This document shows positions 8,834 to 17,378 of a stretch of 64,000 nt of DNA, piece after piece (position 1 is the first letter of the stretch; every line of letters begins with the position of its first letter). A program made the position numbers and the translations under genes. The notes under the pieces were generated by a model that worked only from the letters and a program-made list of their open reading frames with translations, was not told where the DNA came from and ran no database searches. The stretch is from Paenibacillus sp. Soil787 (lineage in GTDB: Bacteria > Bacillota > Bacilli > Paenibacillales > NBRC-103111), in assembly GCF_001429545.1 (NCBI RefSeq), contig NZ_LMSP01000002.1, positions 118,552 to 182,551 of the forward strand, written 5' to 3'.

Positions 8834-9556
8834 ATGCGGAAACCACTTCAGGAATATAAGATGATTTACTTAGATGCTGGGGACACTTTACTTACGATTC
8901 CAGCAGCCCAGACGATACTCAAACAGTATTTACAATTGCGATTTGTGGATCGTGATGAAGCTCATATTAGTGAACTATTTACGGAAGCTTTTCGTCTTTT
9001 TTATTATGTGAATAAGCAGGACAATTTCGCGGTTTGCAGTCCAGAGTCAGATCGTGAGTTCTGGGTTAACTTATATAAATATGTGCTTCATAAATTGGGC
9101 ATTCATGAAGAGTGGACAGAGGAAGAGATTTATGCCTGCTGCCACGAGCTTTATGACATTTATACGGCACCAGAGTATTATGAATTGTTTGATGATGTTA
9201 AGCCGTTCTTAGATGGATTGAAGGCCCGAGGTTTTCGAATAGGGATTATCAGCAATTTTGCTCCTACCTTGAAAGCCATATTGGAGGATAAGGGGATTTT
9301 GCAAGATTTCGACCCTGTCATTGTTTCAACAGAAGTGGGTCTAGAGAAGCCGGATCCGGCGATTTTCCAGCTTGCCTTGGATAGGGCGGGGTTAGAGGCT
9401 AAGGATATTCTTTATATCGGCGACCATGAAACGAATGATATTTGGGCGCCAAATCAAGTCGGTATCGATGCTGTACGAATTATCCGTTATTCCTATCATA
9501 CAGGAGAGGGTATTCATTCCCTGCTTGAGCTGTTTCATGAACAAGCCATTGCGTAA
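8834..9556 (+). CDS. HAD superfamily hydrolase, atypical motif I
   Basis: A 240-residue haloacid-dehalogenase-like protein with a helical cap. Motif I is D14-A-G-D-T: the nucleophile Asp14 is present but the second Asp of DxDxT (general acid/base) is Gly16. Motif II is ISNFAP, motif III has the Lys of VGLEKPDPAIFQ, and motif IV is YIGDHETND. Phosphatase activity is therefore uncertain; DxGGT-type variants are known in the superfamily. GAGGGAG is 5-6 nt before the start. It lies 18 bp upstream of the penicillin-binding protein gene and may share its transcript. Confidence 0.85.
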   Translation: MRKPLQEYKMIYLDAGDTLLTIPAAQTILKQYLQLRFVDRDEAHISELFTEAFRLFYYVNKQDNFAVCSPESDREFWVNLYKYVLHKLGIHEEWTEEEIYACCHELYDIYTAPEYYELFDDVKPFLDGLKARGFRIGIISNFAPTLKAILEDKGILQDFDPVIVSTEVGLEKPDPAIFQLALDRAGLEAKDILYIGDHETNDIWAPNQVGIDAVRIIRYSYHTGEGIHSLLELFHEQAIA

Positions 9557-9574
9557 GAAAGGATCTGAGAAGCG

Positions 9575-11635
9575 ATGAAGTCATCCATTATGGATGATCC
9601 GAAGAAAAAAGAAGTTACCAAAAAGCGGCACTTTTCGTTTCGGATCAATATATTTTTCTTTTTAACATTTTTATTATTTTCGATCTTAATCGTGCGATTG
9701 GCAATCTTACAATTCGTTCAAGCCAAAGATCTTAAAGCGGCAGAAAATACAAACACGAATCAGACCACGAGTATCGCTCCCATTCGAGGCAATATCTACG
9801 ACTCTACAAAATCTCCTCTGGCCTATACGATTCCTGTTCAGTCCTTGTTTTTCCGTATTGAACCAGGTCAACAAAATAAAGATGAAGTGATTACTCTTGC
9901 TCAGCGGTTAAAGGTTGATGTTTTTGATAAATATGCCAAACCGAATACAGTCAGCCCTACTCCAGAAGAGATCGTTTTAGCGATGGATTTGGGTTACGAT
10001 ATTAATAAAAATAAGGTAAAAGACCCTAGTTATTATTGGGTTCCGCGGCGGATTAAAGCAGATCTATCCAAAGGGGAAATGGCCTATTTGCTTGAGCATC
10101 GAGATGAATTTAAATGGCTGGAAGTGACGGAGGAAAGTATCCGTACTTATGAAATGGACGATGACAACAAGACCACGATAGCCACGCATTTGGTTGGATA
10201 TTTGAAATCATTTTCTACGCAAACGGCCAAAGATATTTATAAAGACAGCCCAAATAGCGAAGAGTACCTGAACTCAGAAAATGTAGGATTTGACGGCATT
10301 GAACGCATGTATCAAGATGACCTGCGCGGTAAAAATGGGAGCAGGAAATATCCCGTCAATGCGGCTATGAAAATTATCGGAAGAGCCGAAGTGACAGCGC
10401 CTGTCAAAGGGAATAATCTCTATCTTTCGATTAATAAAGATATCCAGAAGGCAACAGAGAGAATGCTGGAGGATCATATCAAATATTTACGCAGCCCCAC
10501 TCATGCCAATGATATGTATATGAAAACCGGGATGAAGGCCTCCTCTGGTTTTGCCGTTGCGATGGAAGTGGATACGGGGCGCGTTGTTACTATGGCAAAC
10601 TATCCGGATTACGATGCTAACGCTTGGACCGGAGGGATTTCGCCGGATATTTATAAAGAGATTGGTACGTATATTTCCAATGGCTCCATCATGACAGCTA
10701 AGTCCAAATATCCAGATGAAAAAGAGAATGCGAAGCATCCGTCTTCCATTGTTTTTATGGGTTCAACCATTAAGCCTTTGTCGGTATTAATTGGACTGAA
10801 GGAAAATCTATTGGCAGATGATTCCTATTATGATACAGGATCATTTAGCTTTGGTAAGGGAGGCACCAGCACAATATCAAACTCTGGTAAGGCTGCTTAT
10901 GGACCCCTCAATGCTTCGTCTGCTATTGAACACTCGTCTAACACGTACATGTCCGCAAAAATAGGTATTCCTTTTTATTTGAAATATGGCGGAGAATCAC
11001 CAAAGGTTACAGCCAAATGGGCAGAATACCTTGCGAAATTCGGTATGGGAGTGAAAACAGGAAGCGGTCTTCCAGGTGAATTTGCAGGTTCCAACGATTT
11101 TATTAAAAATGCTCAAAAAGACAGTTACCAATCCGCAATGGTCTATGCTTCATGGGGACAAAATGAAAAAACGACAACGCTGCAGCTCGCTCAATATACG
11201 GCGACATTGGCCAGCCGCGGGAAACGTATGAAGCCACTCTTTGTAGATGAAATTCAAGACTACCAAGGTAAATTAGTTAAAAAAATTGAGCCAGAGGTTA
11301 TTGAGGATTTTTCCTCTGAATTCGATAAAGAAGATTGGAATATCATTATTCATGGGATGAAAAGCGGTGCCGAAGGCATAGATGAATTACCTTTTAATGT
11401 AGCACGCAAAACAGGTACGTCGACACAAGCTGTATCAGGAGGCTCGGTAGAAAACGCGGTGTTTATCGCATTCGCTCCTGTAGAGAATCCGAAGTTAGCC
11501 GTTGCGGTTGTTGTGCCAGAAGGCGGATTCGGACGCTACGGGGCATCCCCGATTGCAGCCAAAATCTTTCAGGCTTATGACGCCGCGAATGACGGCATTC
11601 TAACGAAGCTCGGGGGCGGGAAAAGGCCGTGGTAA
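9575..11635 (+). CDS. Class B penicillin-binding protein (transpeptidase)
   Basis: A 686-residue peptidoglycan DD-transpeptidase anchored by one N-terminal membrane segment (about residues 23-45). The dimerisation region begins at IAPIRGNIYD. The penicillin-binding domain has all three motifs: S397-T-I-K, S454-S-N and K612-T-G. This is the PBP2/PBP3-like architecture used in cell elongation or septation. Start at 9575; an in-frame ATG at 9590 is an alternative. A strong terminator follows at 11674. Confidence 0.93.
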   Translation: MKSSIMDDPKKKEVTKKRHFSFRINIFFFLTFLLFSILIVRLAILQFVQAKDLKAAENTNTNQTTSIAPIRGNIYDSTKSPLAYTIPVQSLFFRIEPGQQNKDEVITLAQRLKVDVFDKYAKPNTVSPTPEEIVLAMDLGYDINKNKVKDPSYYWVPRRIKADLSKGEMAYLLEHRDEFKWLEVTEESIRTYEMDDDNKTTIATHLVGYLKSFSTQTAKDIYKDSPNSEEYLNSENVGFDGIERMYQDDLRGKNGSRKYPVNAAMKIIGRAEVTAPVKGNNLYLSINKDIQKATERMLEDHIKYLRSPTHANDMYMKTGMKASSGFAVAMEVDTGRVVTMANYPDYDANAWTGGISPDIYKEIGTYISNGSIMTAKSKYPDEKENAKHPSSIVFMGSTIKPLSVLIGLKENLLADDSYYDTGSFSFGKGGTSTISNSGKAAYGPLNASSAIEHSSNTYMSAKIGIPFYLKYGGESPKVTAKWAEYLAKFGMGVKTGSGLPGEFAGSNDFIKNAQKDSYQSAMVYASWGQNEKTTTLQLAQYTATLASRGKRMKPLFVDEIQDYQGKLVKKIEPEVIEDFSSEFDKEDWNIIIHGMKSGAEGIDELPFNVARKTGTSTQAVSGGSVENAVFIAFAPVENPKLAVAVVVPEGGFGRYGASPIAAKIFQAYDAANDGILTKLGGGKRPW

Positions 11636-11673
11636 GTGATTAGGATTACAGGAAAAAAAGTGATTATAAAAGG

Positions 11674-11698
11674 GGACCTGCAGAAGCAGGTCCTTTCT
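11674..11698 (+). terminator. Terminator of the penicillin-binding protein gene
   Basis: GGACCTGC, loop AGAA and GCAGGTCC (11674-11693) form a perfect 8-bp stem followed by TTTCTTC. Confidence 0.85.
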
Positions 11699-11699
11699 T

Positions 11700-12420
11700 C
11701 ATATGTTTTGGGTTAAAGGGTAAGCGAAACTTACCCCTTATTTATAGGGCTGCTGTGGATACGGATGTATGCATCGCTAAAGTGCGGGAGCGCGTGGAAG
11801 TGACTTGATAGTGAGAAAACACGCTTAAAATCGGAGGATAAGTCCGGAGCCTCCGTAATGTCTGCTGAAGCGATGAAATTCAATACTAAAGTGTGAGAAA
11901 GCAGCTAAAGTGGCGCGAGACGTCTGAAAAGGACCTCTCAGCTGCAGAGAATAGGCGAGTTAGCTGATTTGCAGCCTGAGAAGGCAGAAATGGTCGTCTT
12001 GGGGGCCTGAATGTCGATTCATCGTCCATTCTTGCTCTACATGGAGGTGTCTTAAATCGGGATCAATCATAGAAAATGCAACATTGGTAACCGCTATTGC
12101 TTATCTGCCCTTACGAATGACTCTAAAATCGAATTTTGGAGTTATGAATATCGTTTTGCGCAGCATTAATTGATTCGTGCAGCACTCAACCGCAGGAACC
12201 GTTTCGCATCCTTGAGCATATCCTAATGTAGGGGAAAGAACATCTTTCATCCTAAAAGTTGCACAAGGTAAACTTTTATGCATAGAGGAAAGGTGGAGAA
12301 TTGTATGAAAAAAACCAGGTTATCAGCTTCATTAAAGCGACTTCTGATTTCCATCATTTTTCTATAGGATACAGCGCTTTCACGTACTTTCATCGCATTT
12401 CCAGAATGACGGACAGATAT
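11700..12420. other. Long gene-free region upstream of asnB
   Basis: About 720 bp without a convincing gene. It holds a second small hairpin (GGGTAAG, CGAAA, CTTACCC at 11718-11736), a GC-rich hairpin CGGAGG/CCTCCG near 11835-11857, and recurring words such as CTAAAGTG and GAGAAAGCAG. All frames are broken. It may be a decayed gene, an intergenic repeat or an undescribed RNA. No T-box core was found. Confidence 0.5.
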
Positions 12421-12428
12421 GGTATACT
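12415..12428 (+). promoter_or_regulatory. Possible asnB promoter (extended -10)
   Basis: The extended -10 sequence TGGTATACT ends at 12428. The -35 region about 17 bp upstream (TTCCAG) is weak. It lies about 59 bp before the asnB start. Confidence 0.35.
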
Positions 12429-12486
12429 TATATATCGGTTGTCGAAGAGAAAGATTGATGAATGGTACGGAGGAGTGAGTTTCACC

Positions 12487-14361
12487 ATGTGTGGTATTAC
12501 GGGAGTAATGTATTTTGAAGATAGAGAACCAACCACTGCAATGTTGCAGCAAATGACAGATGTTATTGTTCATCGGGGTCCGAACGATTCCGGTTTTTGG
12601 ACGGATAATCGGATTGGACTCGGCTTTCGCCGTTTGTCCGTTATTGATCTAAAAGAAGGGCATCAGCCATTGGCTAACGAGGATGATTCCGTATGGATCA
12701 TTTTCAACGGGGAGATTTATAACTATAAGGCTTTACGCAGTATGCTGCAGGAGCGTGGGCATCAATTCCGCACGCAAAGTGATACGGAGGTTATCGTTCA
12801 CCTCTATGAGGAGTATGGAGAGGAATGCGTCAAATACATGCGCGGCATGTTTGGCTTCGTTATTTGGGACAAGAAAAAGAAGCAGCTGTTCGGAGCGAGA
12901 GACCACTTCGGCATTAAGCCGTTTTACTATCATTTCAATGACCGCCAGTTCTTGTTCGGCTCCGAAATTAAGAGCTTGCTGGCTGCGGACGGCATGAACC
13001 GGTTGATCCACACGGACAGCTTGCTGAACTATCTGACCTTTCAATATGTGCCAGAACCTAATACCATGTTCCATGGCATACACAAGCTTCCCCCAGGGCA
13101 TACGGTCAAAATAACGTTTGACGGAGAAATGTCGATACATAAGTATTGGGATCCCATGTTTGAGCCGGAGGATCGTCCGTTTGACTATTATGTGGAGCAA
13201 ATTCGGGAAACATTGAAGGATTCGGTCAAGCTCCACATGGTTAGTGATGTGGATCGCGGCTGTTTCTTGTCGAGCGGGATTGACTCGACGGCGATTGCTA
13301 CACATATGCGGAATATCGAACCGATCCGCACGTTCTCCGTTGGCTTCGAAGGCGCCAACAATGAAACGCCGATTGCCGCCCAAACGGCTGCGACACTCGG
13401 CACAGAGCATTACGACAAAATCATCACGCAGGATGATTTCTTCGGCACGATGCCGAAGGCGATCTGGCACCAGGACGAGCCTGTCGCCGATCCTTCGGCC
13501 ATTGCTCTTTATCACGTGGCGAAGCTTGCGCGCGAGCAGGTGACGGTTGTGCTGTCCGGCGAAGGCGCGGACGAGCTTTTCGGCGGCTACCGCATTTATC
13601 GCGAGCCGCAATCCTTGCGACCGATTGACCAGCTGCCGCCACCCTTGAAACGCATGCTGAACCGCTTTGCCCGGATGCTGCCAAGCAGTATGAAGGGCCG
13701 CAACTATTTGCTGCGCGGCACGACACCGCTTGAGGAGCGTTTCCTCGGCAACGCCAAAATTTTCTCCGAGGATATGAAAGCGGAGGTGCTGCGTCTTGAT
13801 AATGAGATGCTGCGCGCCTATAAGAATCCCGTGCAAATTGCTGGCGATTATTACAGCAAGACGAAGCATCTTGATCCAGTGAGCCGGATGCAGTATATCG
13901 ACATGAATCTATGGATGCCTGGCGATATTCTGATGAAGGCTGACAAGATGACGATGGCACACTCACTCGAGCTGCGTGTTCCTTTCCTAGATAAGGAGCT
14001 GTTCGAAGTGGCACGACGCATTCCGGCAAAGTACCGAATCGCGAATGGAACGACGAAGTACATTTTCCGCAAGGCCATGGAAGGTATCATCCCTGATCCG
14101 ATCCTGAACCGTCCGAAGCTGGGCTTCCCAGTGCCATTGCGCGATTGGATGAAAGGTTCGATGGGCGATATGGTCCTGGAGCAAATTAAGTCCAGCGGGA
14201 TTGAAGATTATATTAACATCAACGCTGTCGAGCGCATGCTGCATAAGCATCGTAATAATCAGGGCGATTTTGCTCGCCGCATATGGACTATCTATATATT
14301 TGCCCTCTGGCATGTGACATTCATGGAAGAACTGCCTAAGAAAGTGCTCGCTGCTTACTAG
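12487..14361 (+). CDS. asnB: Glutamine-hydrolysing asparagine synthetase
   Basis: Makes asparagine from aspartate, ATP and glutamine. The start is placed at 12487 so that Cys2 (MCGITGVM) becomes the N-terminal glutaminase nucleophile after Met removal; GGAGGAG at 12469-12475 supports it, and the open frame upstream is not needed. The product has 624 residues. The N-terminal class II amidotransferase domain (RLSVIDL, FNGEIYNY, SDTEV) is followed by the synthetase domain with the PP-loop SSGIDSTA and VLSGEGADELFGGY. Length fits AsnB/AsnO-type enzymes. It is followed 36 bp later by a Cof-type phosphatase gene. Confidence 0.95.
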   Translation: MCGITGVMYFEDREPTTAMLQQMTDVIVHRGPNDSGFWTDNRIGLGFRRLSVIDLKEGHQPLANEDDSVWIIFNGEIYNYKALRSMLQERGHQFRTQSDTEVIVHLYEEYGEECVKYMRGMFGFVIWDKKKKQLFGARDHFGIKPFYYHFNDRQFLFGSEIKSLLAADGMNRLIHTDSLLNYLTFQYVPEPNTMFHGIHKLPPGHTVKITFDGEMSIHKYWDPMFEPEDRPFDYYVEQIRETLKDSVKLHMVSDVDRGCFLSSGIDSTAIATHMRNIEPIRTFSVGFEGANNETPIAAQTAATLGTEHYDKIITQDDFFGTMPKAIWHQDEPVADPSAIALYHVAKLAREQVTVVLSGEGADELFGGYRIYREPQSLRPIDQLPPPLKRMLNRFARMLPSSMKGRNYLLRGTTPLEERFLGNAKIFSEDMKAEVLRLDNEMLRAYKNPVQIAGDYYSKTKHLDPVSRMQYIDMNLWMPGDILMKADKMTMAHSLELRVPFLDKELFEVARRIPAKYRIANGTTKYIFRKAMEGIIPDPILNRPKLGFPVPLRDWMKGSMGDMVLEQIKSSGIEDYININAVERMLHKHRNNQGDFARRIWTIYIFALWHVTFMEELPKKVLAAY

Positions 14362-14397
14362 GTCTACTAATGACGTAGAGACAGGGGATGGGAAACC

Positions 14398-15132
14398 GTG
14401 GGATCTTATAAATTACTTGCCCTCGATATGGATGGCACCTTGCTGGACGATGACAAAAAAATATCAGTTGAAAACCGAGAAGCGATTCAGGAAGCGACTA
14501 AAGCGGGGAAGATTGTTATTATGTCTACAGGACGCGGAGCTGCAAGCGCTATGCCTTATATTCAGGAGCTTGAACTAACCTCACCGCTTGTCGTGGTAAA
14601 TGGTAGTGAAGTATGGGAGTCTCCGTCTAAATTACTTAAGCGGACCCTGCTTCCTGCTGAGACGGTACGCAATTTGCATAGTTTGGCTCAAACGTATGAT
14701 TGTTGGTGGTGGGCTTATTCTGTTGAAGGTGTGTTCAATCGCGAGAGCGAAGCCATGGACTTTGACAGCCAAGAGTGGCTAAAATTCGGTTATTTCACCG
14801 AAAATATGGAGAAACTGCAGCAAATCCGGGAGATCGTGGAGGGATGGGGAACACTTGAAATAACGAATTCCCATCCATCTAATATTGAACTTAATCCATT
14901 AGGCATTAGTAAGGCGAGCGGCGTGGAGACGGTATGTCAGCTTCTAGGCATTAGCATGTCCGAAGTCATTGCAATGGGGGATAGTGAGAACGACATCGCG
15001 ATGATTCGTGAAGTAGGTCTTGGTGTAGCTATGGGCAATGCACAGGATGAAGTGAAGCGTATTGCGGATATTACGACCGTGACCAACAATGAACATGCCA
15101 TTGCTAAAGTGATTCGCACTTATATGCTGTAG
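14398..15132 (+). CDS. Cof-type HAD phosphatase
   Basis: A 244-residue HAD hydrolase of the Cof/type IIB cap group, enzymes that dephosphorylate sugar phosphates, flavin or pyridoxal phosphates. Motif I DMDGTLLDDD (residues 9-18) is intact, motif II is MSTGR, and motif IV is AMGDSENDIAM near the C-terminus, with the conserved Lys in ISKASGV. The GTG start at 14398 follows AGGGG. Substrate is unknown. Confidence 0.88.
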   Translation: MGSYKLLALDMDGTLLDDDKKISVENREAIQEATKAGKIVIMSTGRGAASAMPYIQELELTSPLVVVNGSEVWESPSKLLKRTLLPAETVRNLHSLAQTYDCWWWAYSVEGVFNRESEAMDFDSQEWLKFGYFTENMEKLQQIREIVEGWGTLEITNSHPSNIELNPLGISKASGVETVCQLLGISMSEVIAMGDSENDIAMIREVGLGVAMGNAQDEVKRIADITTVTNNEHAIAKVIRTYML

Positions 15133-15175
15133 GAGTAGAAGTGATAAACCGCTTGGATTGGAGGAGATGCGATCT

Positions 15176-15655
15176 ATGATCACCTTAGGCTGGACATTAG
15201 TTATCCTTTTATTTGTAGTGGGCATGATCGGTGCGGTTTATCCGGTGCTGCCTGGTGTGTTAGCAATTTATGGAGCTTTTTTCATCTATGGTTGGTTGAT
15301 CAGCTTTGAGCCGTTCGGATTCTGGTTTTGGCTTATTCAATCCTTGATTGTTATTATCATTATGGTGGCTGATTACGCAGTAGGTGCGCTTGGGGTAAAG
15401 AAGTTTGGAGGCTCTAAGGCGGCTATCATTGGTAGTACAATTGGTCTTATCATTGGACCTTTTGTTATTCCAGCTTTCGGTTTAATCATTGGCCCCTTCT
15501 TAGGCGCAGTGATTGGTGAAATCATCATTGGTACGTCGTGGAAAAAGGCGATAAGTGCCGGTGTCGGCTTTGTACTTGGTTTCTTTGCAAGCAGTGCAGT
15601 GAAAATTGCGCTGCAGCTGGCGATGATTATTATCTTTTTTATCTGGGTCTTTTAA
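15176..15655 (+). CDS. DUF456 family membrane protein
   Basis: A 159-residue protein made almost entirely of hydrophobic segments, with the DUF456 hallmarks PVLPGVLAIYGA near the N-terminus and Gly-rich repeats IGSTIGLIIGPF and IIGPFLGAVIGE. Function of the family is unknown. ATG 15176 is chosen because GGAGGAG ends about 9 nt upstream; the TTG-started frame at 15158 would include that site. Confidence 0.82.
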   Translation: MITLGWTLVILLFVVGMIGAVYPVLPGVLAIYGAFFIYGWLISFEPFGFWFWLIQSLIVIIIMVADYAVGALGVKKFGGSKAAIIGSTIGLIIGPFVIPAFGLIIGPFLGAVIGEIIIGTSWKKAISAGVGFVLGFFASSAVKIALQLAMIIIFFIWVF

Positions 15656-15688
15656 TGGAATGAATATTGTAAGAGAGTAGGAACGGAC

Positions 15689-17362
15689 TTGACGAAGGAA
15701 ACCAAAGATTCTCTAGTAAAAGGGACGCTCATTCTCACCGTGGCCGCGCTAATAGCGCGGTTTCTCGGCGTTTTTCAGCGAATTCCGCTGGTGCATTTGC
15801 TTCATGAGGAAGGAATGGGCAGTTATTCCATAGCTTTTAATCTATATTCGATCTTGCTTGTTGTGGCAACAGCCGGTATCCCAAGCGCTCTAAGTAAAAT
15901 GGTCTCGGAGAAATATGCGATAGGAAGACCAGCAGAAGCACAGCGGATTTATCACGCGGCCATATGGTTTGCAATCGTTGCAGGAGTTGTGATGACGGCG
16001 ATTCTGTATGTCTTTGCTCCGATCTATGCCGAACAGATCTCACATGGTGGACCGGATGCCACACTAGCTACCCGCGCTATTGCGCCAGCCATGCTGTTCT
16101 TTCCGCTTATTGCCATTATGCGGGGGTATTTCCAAGGCAGACAAAACATGATGCCTAACGGGATTTCACAGGTTGTGGAACAAGTATTCAGACTCGTAAC
16201 CTCAATTGGACTTGCATTTATTTTATTGAACATTAGCTTAGGTTGGGGAGTTGCGGGTGCATCTTTTGGAGGAGTTATGGGAGGGATAGCGGCACTTGCC
16301 GTTATGCTTTACTATGCCTTCAAGCTTAAGCGTAGAGATGTGCAGTCAAACATAACGGCCGAACAGATAGCTGCGGGAAGCACCCAATCGCCACAATCAC
16401 ATACACCAGTTCGTTATAGTGAAATCTATCGCAGCTTACTGAAGCTGTCGATTCCGATCGTTATTTTCTCAGTAACGGTTACACTTGTATATGCAATCGA
16501 TACTTCGATCATCATACCGCTCTTAGAAGGGACTATTGGCAGAAGCGAAGCACTTGGTCTTGTTGGTATTATAGGAGGACGTGCCCAGTCCTTAGCGGGG
16601 ATTCCCATTATTTTGGCCATCGCGCTTAGTCAATCCGTCGTTCCCATCATCTCAGCGGCCTACTCACGTAAAGATCTGAAACAGGTTGGCCACCAGACAA
16701 CAAGGGTGCTTCAACTCTCGATTCTTTCCGGGTTGCCGGCCGTACTGGTAATCGCCATTGCTGCCCGTCCATTAGACTTCTTCATGTTCGGGCATGAGGA
16801 TACCGCATTTGGCATGAGTCACGGACCTTATATGATTTCACTCCTCACCTTAGGTGCTATGTTTCAAATTGTGATGCAAACATCGGGCGCTGTCCTAATG
16901 GGCATGGGCCGGATGAAACCGCTGATGACGCACGTTGCTGCTGGTATTGCGGTCAAGCTAGCAGGTAGCTTCATACTTGCACAGTGGTTTGGCATCTATG
17001 GAATCATCGGCTCAACGGGTCTTTGTTTTATTGTTATGTCTTGGCTCAATTTACGCTCGCTTCGTCAAGAAGTCGAGTTTACGATCCTCGGACGTCGGTT
17101 CATCGGATTACTGTTTTCTATCATTGTCATCGTCATCCTCGGTCTAGGGGCAGAATGGCTTACACATACGTATGTGCATCCAACTCGCTGGTATCGACTA
17201 AATGAAGGAATAAATGCTGTACTTGTTTGTGGCTTCACGGCTGCCTTGTATCCATTGATGCTGATGGTAACACGCGTTGTAACGAAGGACGATGTGAAAA
17301 ACTTCCCATCGCCAGTGCAAAAGCTTATCGGCAAAGCAAGTCGACTTATCAAACGTTCTTAG
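15689..17362 (+). CDS. MurJ/SpoVB-type polysaccharide flippase
   Basis: A 557-residue MOP-superfamily transporter with about 14 membrane segments, similar in layout to the lipid II flippase MurJ/YtgP and to SpoVB. The N-terminus (LVKGTLILTVAALIARFLGV) is typical of the Firmicutes family. It would move lipid-linked cell-wall precursors across the membrane. The TTG start at 15689 has TAGGAA upstream. The gene ends 16 bp before the convergent DUF2515 gene; its terminator appears to lie inside that gene at 17631-17665. Confidence 0.86.
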   Translation: MTKETKDSLVKGTLILTVAALIARFLGVFQRIPLVHLLHEEGMGSYSIAFNLYSILLVVATAGIPSALSKMVSEKYAIGRPAEAQRIYHAAIWFAIVAGVVMTAILYVFAPIYAEQISHGGPDATLATRAIAPAMLFFPLIAIMRGYFQGRQNMMPNGISQVVEQVFRLVTSIGLAFILLNISLGWGVAGASFGGVMGGIAALAVMLYYAFKLKRRDVQSNITAEQIAAGSTQSPQSHTPVRYSEIYRSLLKLSIPIVIFSVTVTLVYAIDTSIIIPLLEGTIGRSEALGLVGIIGGRAQSLAGIPIILAIALSQSVVPIISAAYSRKDLKQVGHQTTRVLQLSILSGLPAVLVIAIAARPLDFFMFGHEDTAFGMSHGPYMISLLTLGAMFQIVMQTSGAVLMGMGRMKPLMTHVAAGIAVKLAGSFILAQWFGIYGIIGSTGLCFIVMSWLNLRSLRQEVEFTILGRRFIGLLFSIIVIVILGLGAEWLTHTYVHPTRWYRLNEGINAVLVCGFTAALYPLMLMVTRVVTKDDVKNFPSPVQKLIGKASRLIKRS

Positions 17363-17378
17363 CCGTAGCCAAGCTGAG

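Noticed and set aside
12101..12283. 60-codon minus-strand gene in the pre-asnB gap
   Set aside because: No credible ribosome binding site or recognisable sequence.
11700..12486. T-box riboswitch before asnB
   Set aside because: The conserved T-box core (AGGGTGGNACCGCG) could not be found.
12733..13869. 378-codon open frame on the minus strand
   Set aside because: Lies wholly antisense to asnB, lacks any recognised domain, and reflects codon bias of the real gene.
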